Shown here piece by piece: positions 52,517 to 61,281 of a stretch of DNA of 64,000 nucleotides. The stretch comes from Streptomyces brasiliensis. Its GTDB lineage: Bacteria > Actinomycetota > Actinomycetes > Streptomycetales > Streptomycetaceae. The stretch covers positions 248,001-312,000 of the forward strand of contig NZ_BMQA01000002.1 of NCBI RefSeq assembly GCF_014647875.1, read 5' to 3'. Position 1 is the stretch's first letter, and every line of letters starts with the position of its first letter. Both the position numbers and the translations under genes were made by a program. Under the pieces are notes generated by a model. The model was given only the letters and a program-made list of their open reading frames with translations. It made no database searches and was not told the DNA's origin.

Positions 52517-54451
52517 CTAGCCGGCGGGGCGGGCCATTGCCTTGACGAAGGCTCGTTCCACGTCCGCCGCCGACAGGACGCCGTAGATCTCGCCGCTCTC
52601 CTCGACGACCAGGTACTCCGTCGCCGGGGTGGCCCGCAGGACGTCCAGCAGGTCCTCTCCGGCCAGTTCGGCGGAGACGCGCATGCCGTCCGTGAGGTCC
52701 TGGGCGAGGCCGCTGACGACGACCCAGGGGCGGCGGTGTTCGGGTACGCCGACGATGGCGGCCTCGCGGACCAGGGAGAGGGGGTTGCCGTCGGCGTCGA
52801 CGACGACCAGGGCGCGGGCGCCGGCGGCGTTGGCCCGGCGCAGGGCCTCGGAGAGAGGGGTGTCGCTCTCGACCGGGACGGCGCGGCGGGTGAGCGTGCG
52901 GGCGCGCAGTTCGGGGAGGTGTTCGCGCAGCCGGGCCACGCGGAGGCTGTTGCCGGCGCCGGTCCAGATGATCGCGGCGAGGATCGCGGCGAGCAGGGCG
53001 TCGGTGACGGTGTCCATGCCGCTGATGTCCTCGCTGCTGTTGCCGAGGGCGCCGGACTGGTTGAGGAGCGGGAGGCCGATCAGGACGGTGATGGCGAGGG
53101 CGCGGCCGACCCAGGCGGCGGCGACGGTGCCGCTCATGGGCCTGCCGGTGATCTTCCAGACGACGGCGCGGAGCATGCGGCCGCCGTCGAGGGGGAGGCC
53201 GGGCAGGAGGTTGAACGCGGCGACGATCAGGTTGGACACCATCAAGCCGGCGAGCAGGACGCCGGGGACCGTGCCGGGCTGGACGGGCTGGAGGGCGAGG
53301 TAGAACAGCCCGGCGAGGACGAGGGACAGGAGGGGGCCGACGAAGGCCAGGACGAATTCCCGTCCGGGGGTCTCCGCCTCTTTCTCGATCTCGGAGACGC
53401 CGCCGAAGAACTGGAGCTGGATGCGGCGGACCGGGAGTTTGTAGCGGATGGCGGCGACGGTGTGGGCGAGTTCGTGGACGAGGACGGAGGCGTAGAAGGC
53501 GACCGCGAAGAAGAGGGACACGAGGTAGCGGGCGGCGCCGAGCTCGGGCAGCACGCGCTCGAGTTGGCCGCCGAACACCCAGGTGATCAGCGCGGCGACG
53601 AGGAACCAGCTGGGCGCCACGTACACGGGCACACCGAAGGGCCGTCCCATGAGCAGCCCGCCACCGGGCTCCTTGGGCCGCTGCGGGGGGCGTCCCTTGC
53701 TGATACCGGCGTCGGCGAGGGAGCGGGTGTCGGGGGCGGCCGGGTCCGGGGTGTGAGGGGGTGCGGGGGTGGGCTCGGAGGCCGGCCGGTGCGCCGAGGT
53801 GGGCTCGGTGGGTTCGTGGCCCGCGGGAGTCGGCGCTGCGGAGGTGGGGGCCGCGGGGGTGGTGGCTGTGGGTGGCCGGTTGTCGGCGGCGGGTTGGGCC
53901 GGCGTGGTGTCGCCGGTGCCGGTACGGGGCGCTCGGTCCCGCTCCGCATCGCCCTGCGGGTCGCTGGGGGCGCAGGCCGTCTCGCCGTCGCCGCGCGGGG
54001 CGGTACGGCCGTGGGTGGACGCGCCGTCTCCCTGCGACCCGGTACGGCCGTGCGCCTCGACGCTCTCTCCCTGGGGCGCCGTGCCGTCGCCCTGCGGGAC
54101 CGTGCGCGCGGGGGTCGCCTCGCTGTCGCCCCGCTGAGCGGCACGACCATGGGCCTCTCCGCCGTCCTCCTGCGACGCGGTACGGCCGTGCGTCTCGTCG
54201 GCCTCTCCCCGGGGTGCCGTGCGGTCGTCGGGCTCCTCGGCATCGCCCTGCGGAGCAGTACGGCCGTGAGGCTCGTTGCCCTCCTCATGCGGCGCCGTGC
54301 TGTCGCTGGGCTCCTCGGGGTTCCCCTGTGGAGCCGTGCGGGGCTTCCCCTCGTCGGGGTGTTCGGGGGTCTGGGGTGCAGGAGGTGCGGGGTGGTCTGT
54401 CGGGCTGTCGTTGCCGGGCCGCGGCTGCCCGTTCCCGCCGCTCACGTCCAC
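52517..54451 (-). CDS. Site-2 protease (M50) with CBS pair and long repetitive N-terminus
   Basis: A 644-aa membrane protease. Residues about 1-265 are low-complexity, with many imperfect copies of a unit like HGRTAPQGD/EGDxE and Pro/Thr-rich sequence. The core begins about 265 (GGGLLMGRPFGVPVYV), with the zinc motif HELAH in the third helix region, the third ligand in NLLPGLPLDGGRML, and six hydrophobic segments. Two CBS domains (about 500-640) end the protein. Site-2 proteases cut membrane-bound anti-sigma or regulatory proteins. GTG 54451 has GAGGGG 5 nt upstream. The repetitive N-terminus is longer than in the relatives I know; alternative start inside it cannot be excluded. Confidence 0.9.
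   Translation of the reverse strand: MDVSGGNGQPRPGNDSPTDHPAPPAPQTPEHPDEGKPRTAPQGNPEEPSDSTAPHEEGNEPHGRTAPQGDAEEPDDRTAPRGEADETHGRTASQEDGGEAHGRAAQRGDSEATPARTVPQGDGTAPQGESVEAHGRTGSQGDGASTHGRTAPRGDGETACAPSDPQGDAERDRAPRTGTGDTTPAQPAADNRPPTATTPAAPTSAAPTPAGHEPTEPTSAHRPASEPTPAPPHTPDPAAPDTRSLADAGISKGRPPQRPKEPGGGLLMGRPFGVPVYVAPSWFLVAALITWVFGGQLERVLPELGAARYLVSLFFAVAFYASVLVHELAHTVAAIRYKLPVRRIQLQFFGGVSEIEKEAETPGREFVLAFVGPLLSLVLAGLFYLALQPVQPGTVPGVLLAGLMVSNLIVAAFNLLPGLPLDGGRMLRAVVWKITGRPMSGTVAAAWVGRALAITVLIGLPLLNQSGALGNSSEDISGMDTVTDALLAAILAAIIWTGAGNSLRVARLREHLPELRARTLTRRAVPVESDTPLSEALRRANAAGARALVVVDADGNPLSLVREAAIVGVPEHRRPWVVVSGLAQDLTDGMRVSAELAGEDLLDVLRATPATEYLVVEESGEIYGVLSAADVERAFVKAMARPAG
53990..54270. repeat. 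Coding tandem repeat array in the site-2 protease gene
   Basis: The plus-strand 12-mer GGTACGGCCGTG recurs at about 54002, 54041 and 54179, and a variant (AGTACGGCCGTG) at about 54257, within longer degenerate units that encode HGRTAPQGD-like repeats on the minus strand. Irregular spacing suggests expansion by slippage. Confidence 0.6.
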
Positions 54452-54624
54452 GGTGTCCCCTCGTTCGAAGCGTCCTCCGCGCCAGCCGGGCGGAAGGGTC
54501 TGGGGTCGATGGTATGCGGCCGTCGGGACACGTTACGCCCCGGCATCGTGTTTGCCCGGCCGTCGTACGGCGCCCGGGCCCACGGCCGGCTCACTGTCAG
54601 TGGTGGCACGTATGGTCTGTGGTC

Positions 54625-55581
<957 letters not shown>

Positions 55582-55665
55582 GCCGGCAGCGGTTGGGGCG
55601 CCCTGGGGGCGAACCGGCGAGCGGGCGCAGGGCAGAATGGGCCCGGACTAGCGAAGGAGACTTAC

Positions 55666-56337
55666 GTGGCCATCCGCGTCCTACTGGTCGACGACCAGCC
55701 GCTGCTGCGTACCGGCTTCCGGATGATCCTGGAGGCGGAGCAGGACATCGCGGTCGTCGGCGAGGCCGGAGACGGTCTCCAGGCCCTCGACCAGGTCCGT
55801 GCCCTGCAGCCGGATGTGGTGCTGATGGACATCCGCATGCCGCGGATGGACGGGGTGGAGGCGACCCGGCAGATCTCCGGTCCTGGCCGGGACGGCCCGG
55901 CGAAGGTGCTGGTGCTGACCACGTTCGACCTCGACGAGTACGTGGTGGAGGCGTTGCGTGCGGGAGCCAGCGGGTTCCTGCTGAAGGACGCGCCCGCCAA
56001 TGAGCTGGTGCAGGCGATCCGGGTGGTGGCCGCGGGCGAGGCCATGCTGGCGCCGAGCATCACGCGGCGGCTGCTGGACAAGTACGCCACGCATCTGCCG
56101 TCCGGCGAGGAGCCGGTGCCGGACACATTGCACACGCTGACCGACCGTGAGGTCGAGGTGCTGAAGCTGGTGGCGCGCGGGCTGTCGAACGCGGAGATCG
56201 CCGCCGACCTGTTCGTGAGCGAGACGACCGTCAAGACGCACGTCGGGCACGTGCTGACCAAACTGGGCCTGCGCGACCGGGTACAGGCGGCGGTGTACGC
56301 GTACGAGAGCGGGCTGGTGCGTCCGGGCGCGCAGTAG
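55666..56337 (+). CDS. NarL/FixJ-family response regulator
   Basis: A 223-aa two-component regulator. Receiver domain: RVLLVDDQPLLRTG (acidic pocket), phospho-Asp in VVLMDIRMPRMDG, Thr in VLTTFDLDEYV, Lys in GFLLKDAP. C-terminal LuxR HTH: LTDREVEVLKLVARGLSNAEIA and SETTVKTHVGHVLTKLGL. GTG 55666 follows AAGGAG by 6 nt. No histidine kinase gene is adjacent, so it is an orphan here. It is 84 nt downstream of the RecB-family gene on the same strand. Confidence 0.95.
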   Translation: MAIRVLLVDDQPLLRTGFRMILEAEQDIAVVGEAGDGLQALDQVRALQPDVVLMDIRMPRMDGVEATRQISGPGRDGPAKVLVLTTFDLDEYVVEALRAGASGFLLKDAPANELVQAIRVVAAGEAMLAPSITRRLLDKYATHLPSGEEPVPDTLHTLTDREVEVLKLVARGLSNAEIAADLFVSETTVKTHVGHVLTKLGLRDRVQAAVYAYESGLVRPGAQ

Positions 56338-56358
56338 GGCGGCGTACGAAGACGAAGA

Positions 56359-56399
56359 AGAGGGCGTTCCCGTCTCTCGCGGAGAAGGGAACGCCCTCT
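56359..56399. terminator. Bidirectional terminator
   Basis: Perfect 13-bp stem (56359-56371 with 56387-56399), 15-nt loop, between the convergent response regulator and binding-protein genes. Confidence 0.85.
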
Positions 56400-56431
56400 G
56401 TGTCCGTACCGCCCGTACCGCTGTCTGCCGC

Positions 56432-58012
56432 TCAGCCCTTGCTGAGTTCCCAGAAGCGGAACACGGTCGAGGCGTCGAGGCAGTACTCGAGGCCGTAGAC
56501 GCCGTCGCGGACGACCGCGTACTGCTTGGCCTGCCAGATGGGCAGGATGGGCAGTTCGGCGGCCACGATGTCCTGGAGTCGGCCGAAGTCCTTGTCGGTG
56601 GCGGCGCGGTCGCTCTGAGCGGCGGTGCTCGGGATGAGCGAGCCGGTGATCGTGTGGTTGGTGTAGTAGTTGCCGAGCACGTTGTCCTTGCCGAAGAAGG
56701 GGGCCGTGAAGTTGTCGGCGTCGGGGTAGTCCGGCACCCAGCCCTTCACGTAGACGCCGTACTTGCCGGCCGCGATGTCCTTCTCGTACTGGCCGAAGGC
56801 GACGGACTTGACGTCCGCGTCGAACAGTCCGCTGGCGTTGAGCTGGTCGGCGATGGTCTTCAGTTCCTGGTCGGTGGCCGGGCCGTAGCGCGACGGGGTG
56901 GACCAGAGGGTGAGCTTGACCTTGCCGGTGATGCCTTCGGCCTGGAGGGCCGCCGCCGCCTTGTCCTTGGAGGGCCGGGAGCCGTAGGTGTCGAAGAAGG
57001 CGGTGTTGTGGCCGACGATGCCGGCCGGGATGATCGAGTACAGCGGGGTGGCGGTGCCCTGGTAGACGTGGTCGATGAGGGAGTCACGGTCGAGCAGGTA
57101 GGCCATGGCCTTGCGGACGCCGAGCTTGCCGGTGACCGGGTCCTTCATGTTGAAGACCAGGTGCTGGACCTCGGCGCTGCTGCCCTCGATGGCCTCGACG
57201 CCCTTGCTGTCGTCCTGCTGGTCGATGCCGGTGATGTCGGTCGCGGTGAGGCCTCGGTAGGCGATGTCGACCTGGTCGTCGAGCAGGGCCTTCTTCAGGG
57301 CGCTGCGGTCGTTGTGGAAGAACTTCAGGGTGATACCGGAGTTGTTGAGCTCGGCGGTGCCCTTGTAGTCGGCGTTGACGGAGAAGACGGCTTCGTCGTC
57401 GCTGAAGGAGTCCAGCTTGTACGGACCGGAGCCGACGGCCTGGTGGTCCTCGCGCAGGCCGTTCGCGTCGTACTGCTGGTGGTCGACGATGGAGCCGGCA
57501 CCCGAGGCGATCTTGCTGGGGAAAGTGGCGTCGGAGGCGTTCAGGTGGAAGACGACGGTCTTCGCGTCCGGCGTCTCGACCTTTTCGAGCGTCGGGAACA
57601 TGACGGCGGGACCTGCGTCGTCATTGATCTTCAGCATGCGGTCGAAGGAGAACTTCACGTCCTGCGCGGTGAGCGCGTCGCCGTTGCTGAACTTGAGGCC
57701 GGGCTTGAGTTCGCACTTGAAGACCCTGGCCTCGCTGTCGGTGAAGGCGCACTCCTTCGCGGCTTCCGGCTGAGGTTCCGTGCCGCCCTTGGGGAAGCTG
57801 AGCAGTGACTGGAACACGTTGTTGAACAACAGCCAGGAGCCGGGGTCGTATCCGGACGCAGGGTCGGTGGCGAGGACGTCGTCGGACATTCCGATCACGA
57901 CGCTGGAGCCCTTGTCGGTGCTCCCGCCGCTGTCGGTGCCGCAGCCGGTCAACAGGCCGGAGGCCAGTCCCACCACGACGGGCAGGACCGGCCACTGGTT
58001 GCGCATGTTCAC
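56432..58012 (-). CDS. Family 5 (oligopeptide/dipeptide-type) ABC substrate-binding lipoprotein, copy 1
   Basis: A 526-aa SBP_bac_5 protein with lipoprotein signal (LPVVVGLASGLLTGC, lipid Cys about residue 24). FKCELKPGLKFSNGDALTAQDVKFSFDRML is the family signature region, and KGWVPDYPDADNFTAPFF and PILPIWQAKQYAV mark the C-terminal lobe. GTG 58012 has AGAAGG 8 nt upstream. It lies 70 nt after a paralogue (58083-59687) with a hairpin between. No permease or ATPase gene is in the window, so it must work with a transporter encoded elsewhere. Ligand probably a peptide; not predictable. Confidence 0.92.
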   Translation of the reverse strand: MNMRNQWPVLPVVVGLASGLLTGCGTDSGGSTDKGSSVVIGMSDDVLATDPASGYDPGSWLLFNNVFQSLLSFPKGGTEPQPEAAKECAFTDSEARVFKCELKPGLKFSNGDALTAQDVKFSFDRMLKINDDAGPAVMFPTLEKVETPDAKTVVFHLNASDATFPSKIASGAGSIVDHQQYDANGLREDHQAVGSGPYKLDSFSDDEAVFSVNADYKGTAELNNSGITLKFFHNDRSALKKALLDDQVDIAYRGLTATDITGIDQQDDSKGVEAIEGSSAEVQHLVFNMKDPVTGKLGVRKAMAYLLDRDSLIDHVYQGTATPLYSIIPAGIVGHNTAFFDTYGSRPSKDKAAAALQAEGITGKVKLTLWSTPSRYGPATDQELKTIADQLNASGLFDADVKSVAFGQYEKDIAAGKYGVYVKGWVPDYPDADNFTAPFFGKDNVLGNYYTNHTITGSLIPSTAAQSDRAATDKDFGRLQDIVAAELPILPIWQAKQYAVVRDGVYGLEYCLDASTVFRFWELSKG

Positions 58013-58043
58013 TGCATGTGCCTTCTCGTCGGTTCTTGAGGTC

Positions 58044-58067
58044 CCGGGGCCCCGTCGTGGGCCCCGG
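58044..58067 (-). terminator. Hairpin between the two binding-protein genes
   Basis: Perfect 9-bp stem (58044-58052 with 58059-58067), 6-nt loop. Either a terminator or an attenuator that sets the ratio of the two lipoproteins. Confidence 0.55.
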
Positions 58068-58082
58068 CTGAATAAGGGGACG

Positions 58083-59687
58083 TCAGCCGCTCACACCGTG
58101 GCCGAGCTCCCACAGCTGAAGCGTCGAGGAGGAGTTGAGCGCGTACGCGGTGCCCGTGATGTCGTCCCGTGCGGCGACATACTGCTTGCCCTGCCACAGC
58201 GGCAGTACGGGGACGTCCTCGGCGACGATGTCCTGGACGGTGGTCAGGCTCTTGGCGGCGGCGAGCCGGTCGGCCTCGCGGCGGGACTGCGGGATCAGGG
58301 AGTCGCGGATCGTGTTGTTCGCGTACGGCGAGCCGAGGAAGTTGTCCTTGTCGAGGAACGGCGCGACGTAGTTGTCCGCGTCCGGGAAGTCGGGGAACCA
58401 GCCCATGCCGTAGACGTCGTACTGGCCCTTCTGCTCCGCGGGGCGGAAGATGTCCCAACGCGCGCCCTTGATATCGACCTGGAACAGGCCGCTGCCGTTG
58501 AGCTGCTTCTGCAGGACCTCGAACTCCGGCTTGGTGGCGGCGCTGTAGTGGTCGGTCGTGTAGTGCAGCGTCAGCTTCACCGGGGTGGTGATGCCGGCCT
58601 TCTCGAGGAGCGTCTTGGCCTTGCTGGTGCTCGGGTCGCCGTACTTGTTGAAGAACGAGTTGGAGTGACCGGTGATGGTGGCCGGGACCAGCGAGTACAG
58701 CGGCTCGGCCTGGGAGCCGTACACCTTGGAGACGAGTTCGTCGCGGTCGATGACCTGGGCCATCGCCTGGCGGACGGCCTTCGTCTTCACGGTGGGCGCG
58801 TTGGTGTTGAAGGCCAGGTAGCGGATCTCCAGGCCGGGCATCTCGACGAGGTCGACGTTCTCGTCGGAGCCGGTGTCGAGCTTCTGAATCTGGGACGGCG
58901 TCATGGCGCGCGTCATGACGTCGATGTCACCCTTGTCGATGGCGGCGCCCATCGCGTCGGCGTCGGCGAAGGAGCGCATCTGCACCTTGTCGTTGTTCAC
59001 CTTCAAGCTCCCCTTGTAGTTGGGGTTCTTGGTGAAGGTGGCGACGTCGATGGCGTGGTCCTTGACGTCCGCGTGGAAGGTGTAGGGGCCGGAGCCGTCG
59101 AGGCCGAAGCCGTCGCGCAACTTGTCTTTCTCGTAGTCCTTGGGGTTGACGATGCCCGCGACCGGAGTGGACAGCTTGAACGGGAAGGTGGCGTCCGCGG
59201 TCTTGAGGTGGAAGATGACCTCGCGGTCGCCCTGGGTCTCGACGGTGTCGATGGTGGACAGCAGGGCGAACACACCGGTGCCGGCCTTGATGCGCAGGGC
59301 CCGCTCGATGGAGTATTTGACGTCCTCGGCGGTGATGGCGTCGCCGTTCGCGAACTTGAGGCCGTCGCGCAGCTTGCACGCGTAGCGCTCGTTGCCGGTG
59401 TCGGTGAAGCCGCAGCTCTGGGCGGCCTCGGGCACCGGGTCGCCCTCGCCCTTGGGCTGGATCATCAGGGTCTGCACGGTCTGGCGCAGGATGTTCCACG
59501 GGCCGACGTCGTACGCGTACGCCGGGTCGAGCGGCGCGGGCGCGTCCTTGGTGGCGGTGAACCGGTCCGTGGTGCCGACGACGATCGCGTCGCCGCTCTT
59601 GCCGCCGCTGTCGGATCCACCACACGCGGCGAGAACCGGCGCGAGCAACCCGGCCAAGGCCGGCAGCACCAAAATCTTGCGGTTCAT
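58083..59687 (-). CDS. Family 5 ABC substrate-binding lipoprotein, copy 2
   Basis: A 534-aa paralogue of the downstream gene. Signal and lipobox MNRKILVLPALAGLLAPVLAAC; signature LRDGLKFANGDAITAEDVKYSIERAL; C-terminal YGMGWFPDFPDADNYVAPFL and PVLPLWQGKQYVAARDDI. ATG 59687 has GGAG 10 nt upstream. The two proteins share layout and many motifs, implying tandem duplication followed by divergence of ligand preference. First gene of the pair; its promoter lies in 59688-60109. Confidence 0.92.
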   Translation of the reverse strand: MNRKILVLPALAGLLAPVLAACGGSDSGGKSGDAIVVGTTDRFTATKDAPAPLDPAYAYDVGPWNILRQTVQTLMIQPKGEGDPVPEAAQSCGFTDTGNERYACKLRDGLKFANGDAITAEDVKYSIERALRIKAGTGVFALLSTIDTVETQGDREVIFHLKTADATFPFKLSTPVAGIVNPKDYEKDKLRDGFGLDGSGPYTFHADVKDHAIDVATFTKNPNYKGSLKVNNDKVQMRSFADADAMGAAIDKGDIDVMTRAMTPSQIQKLDTGSDENVDLVEMPGLEIRYLAFNTNAPTVKTKAVRQAMAQVIDRDELVSKVYGSQAEPLYSLVPATITGHSNSFFNKYGDPSTSKAKTLLEKAGITTPVKLTLHYTTDHYSAATKPEFEVLQKQLNGSGLFQVDIKGARWDIFRPAEQKGQYDVYGMGWFPDFPDADNYVAPFLDKDNFLGSPYANNTIRDSLIPQSRREADRLAAAKSLTTVQDIVAEDVPVLPLWQGKQYVAARDDITGTAYALNSSSTLQLWELGHGVSG

Positions 59688-60109
59688 GCTCGAGTTTCTC
59701 CAGGACTGTTCAATCCGTGTATCCGACATGCAGGGGTGTCGCAGCGGATCACGGGGGTAAGGGGGATGTTCTCGCGATGACATTAGTCGGCACCGGCACG
59801 AGGGTTCACAGCCGCTGGAGTTGAGTGACCATCACGCAGCGAAACCGGGTGTGGACACACCGAAAACCCGACAGCGGCAGGATTAGTGCAGCGTTCCATC
59901 AATCGGGACACAAGGGCATGGCGACCACCCCCGAACAGGGGCATTCAGCACACCCGGCCGTCGATGTCGACCCCTCATTGAAGTGGCAAACGTCACATGT
60001 TCAACTCGGTTGGTAGGTACAGGAATTCGGCCATGCGGCCTGCTTCGAATTCCGTCGGGTGTACCGCGGCGGCTTTTTGTCCAATGGGCTTGGCACGCTG
60101 GGTGAACGG
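59688..60109. other. Intergenic region upstream of the binding-protein pair
   Basis: 422 bp, A/T-richer than its surroundings. A palindrome GGTGTG-GA-CACACC (59848-59861) lies 160 nt upstream of the lipoprotein ATG and could be a regulator site. I see no clear promoter consensus, no small gene and no strong terminator for the HAD gene. Confidence 0.4.
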
Positions 60110-60811
60110 CTAGCGCATTTGTGTCATCAGACCGCGCAGAAAAGCCAGGTCGACCTCTTCGAGAGAGGACACCACGGTTCGGCGGTGGGCCGGGCCGATG
60201 GGTGCGACGGACGGCACCGCGACCACATGGCAGCCGGCGGCCTCCGCGGAGGCGACGCCGGTGGCGGTGTCCTCGACGACCGCGCACCTGGCCGGATCCA
60301 CCCCGAGGCCGGTGGCGGCGAGCAGATACGGGTCCGGGTACGGCTTGGTGCGGGAGACCTCGTCGCCGGCGACGGACAGGGCGAAATGGTGGGGGCCGAG
60401 GCAGGTGAGCACGCGGTCGATGATGCGACGGTGCGAGGCGGAGACCAGGGCTGTCGGGATCTCCTGCTCGTACAGCTCGGCGAGGAGTCTGGCGGCACCG
60501 GGCATCAGGGGCAGGGCGCGGCCGATCCGGTCCTCGAAGCCCTCGTTGAGCAGCGTGCAGAGGTCGGCGAGCGGGATCTCGGCGCCGGTGGCCTCGATCA
60601 GGAAGCCGGCGCTGCGGGTCATGGGGCCGCCGACCACGACGTGCCGCCAGGAGTCGTCCAGGCGGTGCCCGAGGGTGGCGAATACCTCGACCTCGACGTC
60701 CCACCAGAAGCCCTCGGTGTCCACCAAGGTGCCGTCCATGTCGAGGAGGACGGCTTGCAGGGCCGACCCTTCCGCCGTACGGGTTCCGAGCGCGGGGACC
60801 GTAGTGGTCAT
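60110..60811 (-). CDS. HAD-superfamily phosphatase (beta-phosphoglucomutase-like)
   Basis: A 233-aa HAD hydrolase. Motif I LLDMDGTLVDTEGFWW (nucleophile Asp and general acid Asp), a helical cap (C1), motif II ALVSASHRR, motif III Lys in SRTKPYPDPYLLAA and motif IV VVEDTATGVASAEAAG are all present. Substrate is likely a sugar phosphate or related metabolite. ATG 60811 has AAGGAGGTG 7 nt upstream, one of the strongest ribosome sites in the window. A 13-bp hairpin lies just upstream in its leader. Located downstream of metH on the same strand, but metH has its own terminator. Confidence 0.92.
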   Translation of the reverse strand: MTTTVPALGTRTAEGSALQAVLLDMDGTLVDTEGFWWDVEVEVFATLGHRLDDSWRHVVVGGPMTRSAGFLIEATGAEIPLADLCTLLNEGFEDRIGRALPLMPGAARLLAELYEQEIPTALVSASHRRIIDRVLTCLGPHHFALSVAGDEVSRTKPYPDPYLLAATGLGVDPARCAVVEDTATGVASAEAAGCHVVAVPSVAPIGPAHRRTVVSSLEEVDLAFLRGLMTQMR

Positions 60812-60837
60812 CCGGGCGCACCTCCTTGAGGGACGAC

Positions 60838-60868
60838 CAGGCCGGTTCCCAAGCGGGGAACCGGCCTG
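60838..60868 (-). promoter_or_regulatory. Stable hairpin in the HAD gene leader
   Basis: Perfect 13-bp stem (60838-60850 with 60856-60868), 5-nt loop, ending about 11 nt before the AAGGAGG ribosome site. Could end metH read-through or act as an attenuator. Confidence 0.5.
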
Positions 60869-61213
60869 CGGTGGACCGACAAGTGTACGTCGCCTCCGCC
60901 CCAAACGCCTCGCACAGCGCTGGTGGGGCGGGTCGCGGCGGCGGTGGGGTGGGGGGCGGGGGCCGGGGTGGGCGGTTTGCTGGGCGAGCGGGCCGGATGG
61001 GCCGAGGGCGAGGTGACACAGGGTGAGCGGAGGGGGGCGTTTGGGGACGGAATATCGCCGGGCGAGGGCGGGGTGGGGCAGAGCACAGGCAGGGCAACAC
61101 GGCCGGACAAAGGCACCGTGCAACACGGCGGGCAGGGCGAAGGGGTCGGCGCGGGCGGGAGCACGGTGCCCCGGGGCCTGCGCGCTTCGCTGCCCCGCCC
61201 AGGGGCCCCGCTC

Positions 61214-61243
61214 CCGGCACGGCCCGGAACGGCGCCGTGCCGG
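61214..61243 (-). terminator. metH terminator
   Basis: Perfect 10-bp stem (61214-61223 with 61234-61243), 10-nt loop, 38 nt past the metH stop. Confidence 0.65.
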
Positions 61244-61281
61244 ATCGTCCCGGTTCCCGTCCGTCCTCGCCCTTCGGAGGG

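Larger units (their letters stand above)
60812..61281. other. GC-rich intergenic region between metH and the HAD gene
   Basis: 470 bp of very G-rich plus-strand sequence with two hairpins (60838-60868, 61214-61243). Frames are open but compositionally unlike genes. No riboswitch motif recognised. Confidence 0.4.
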
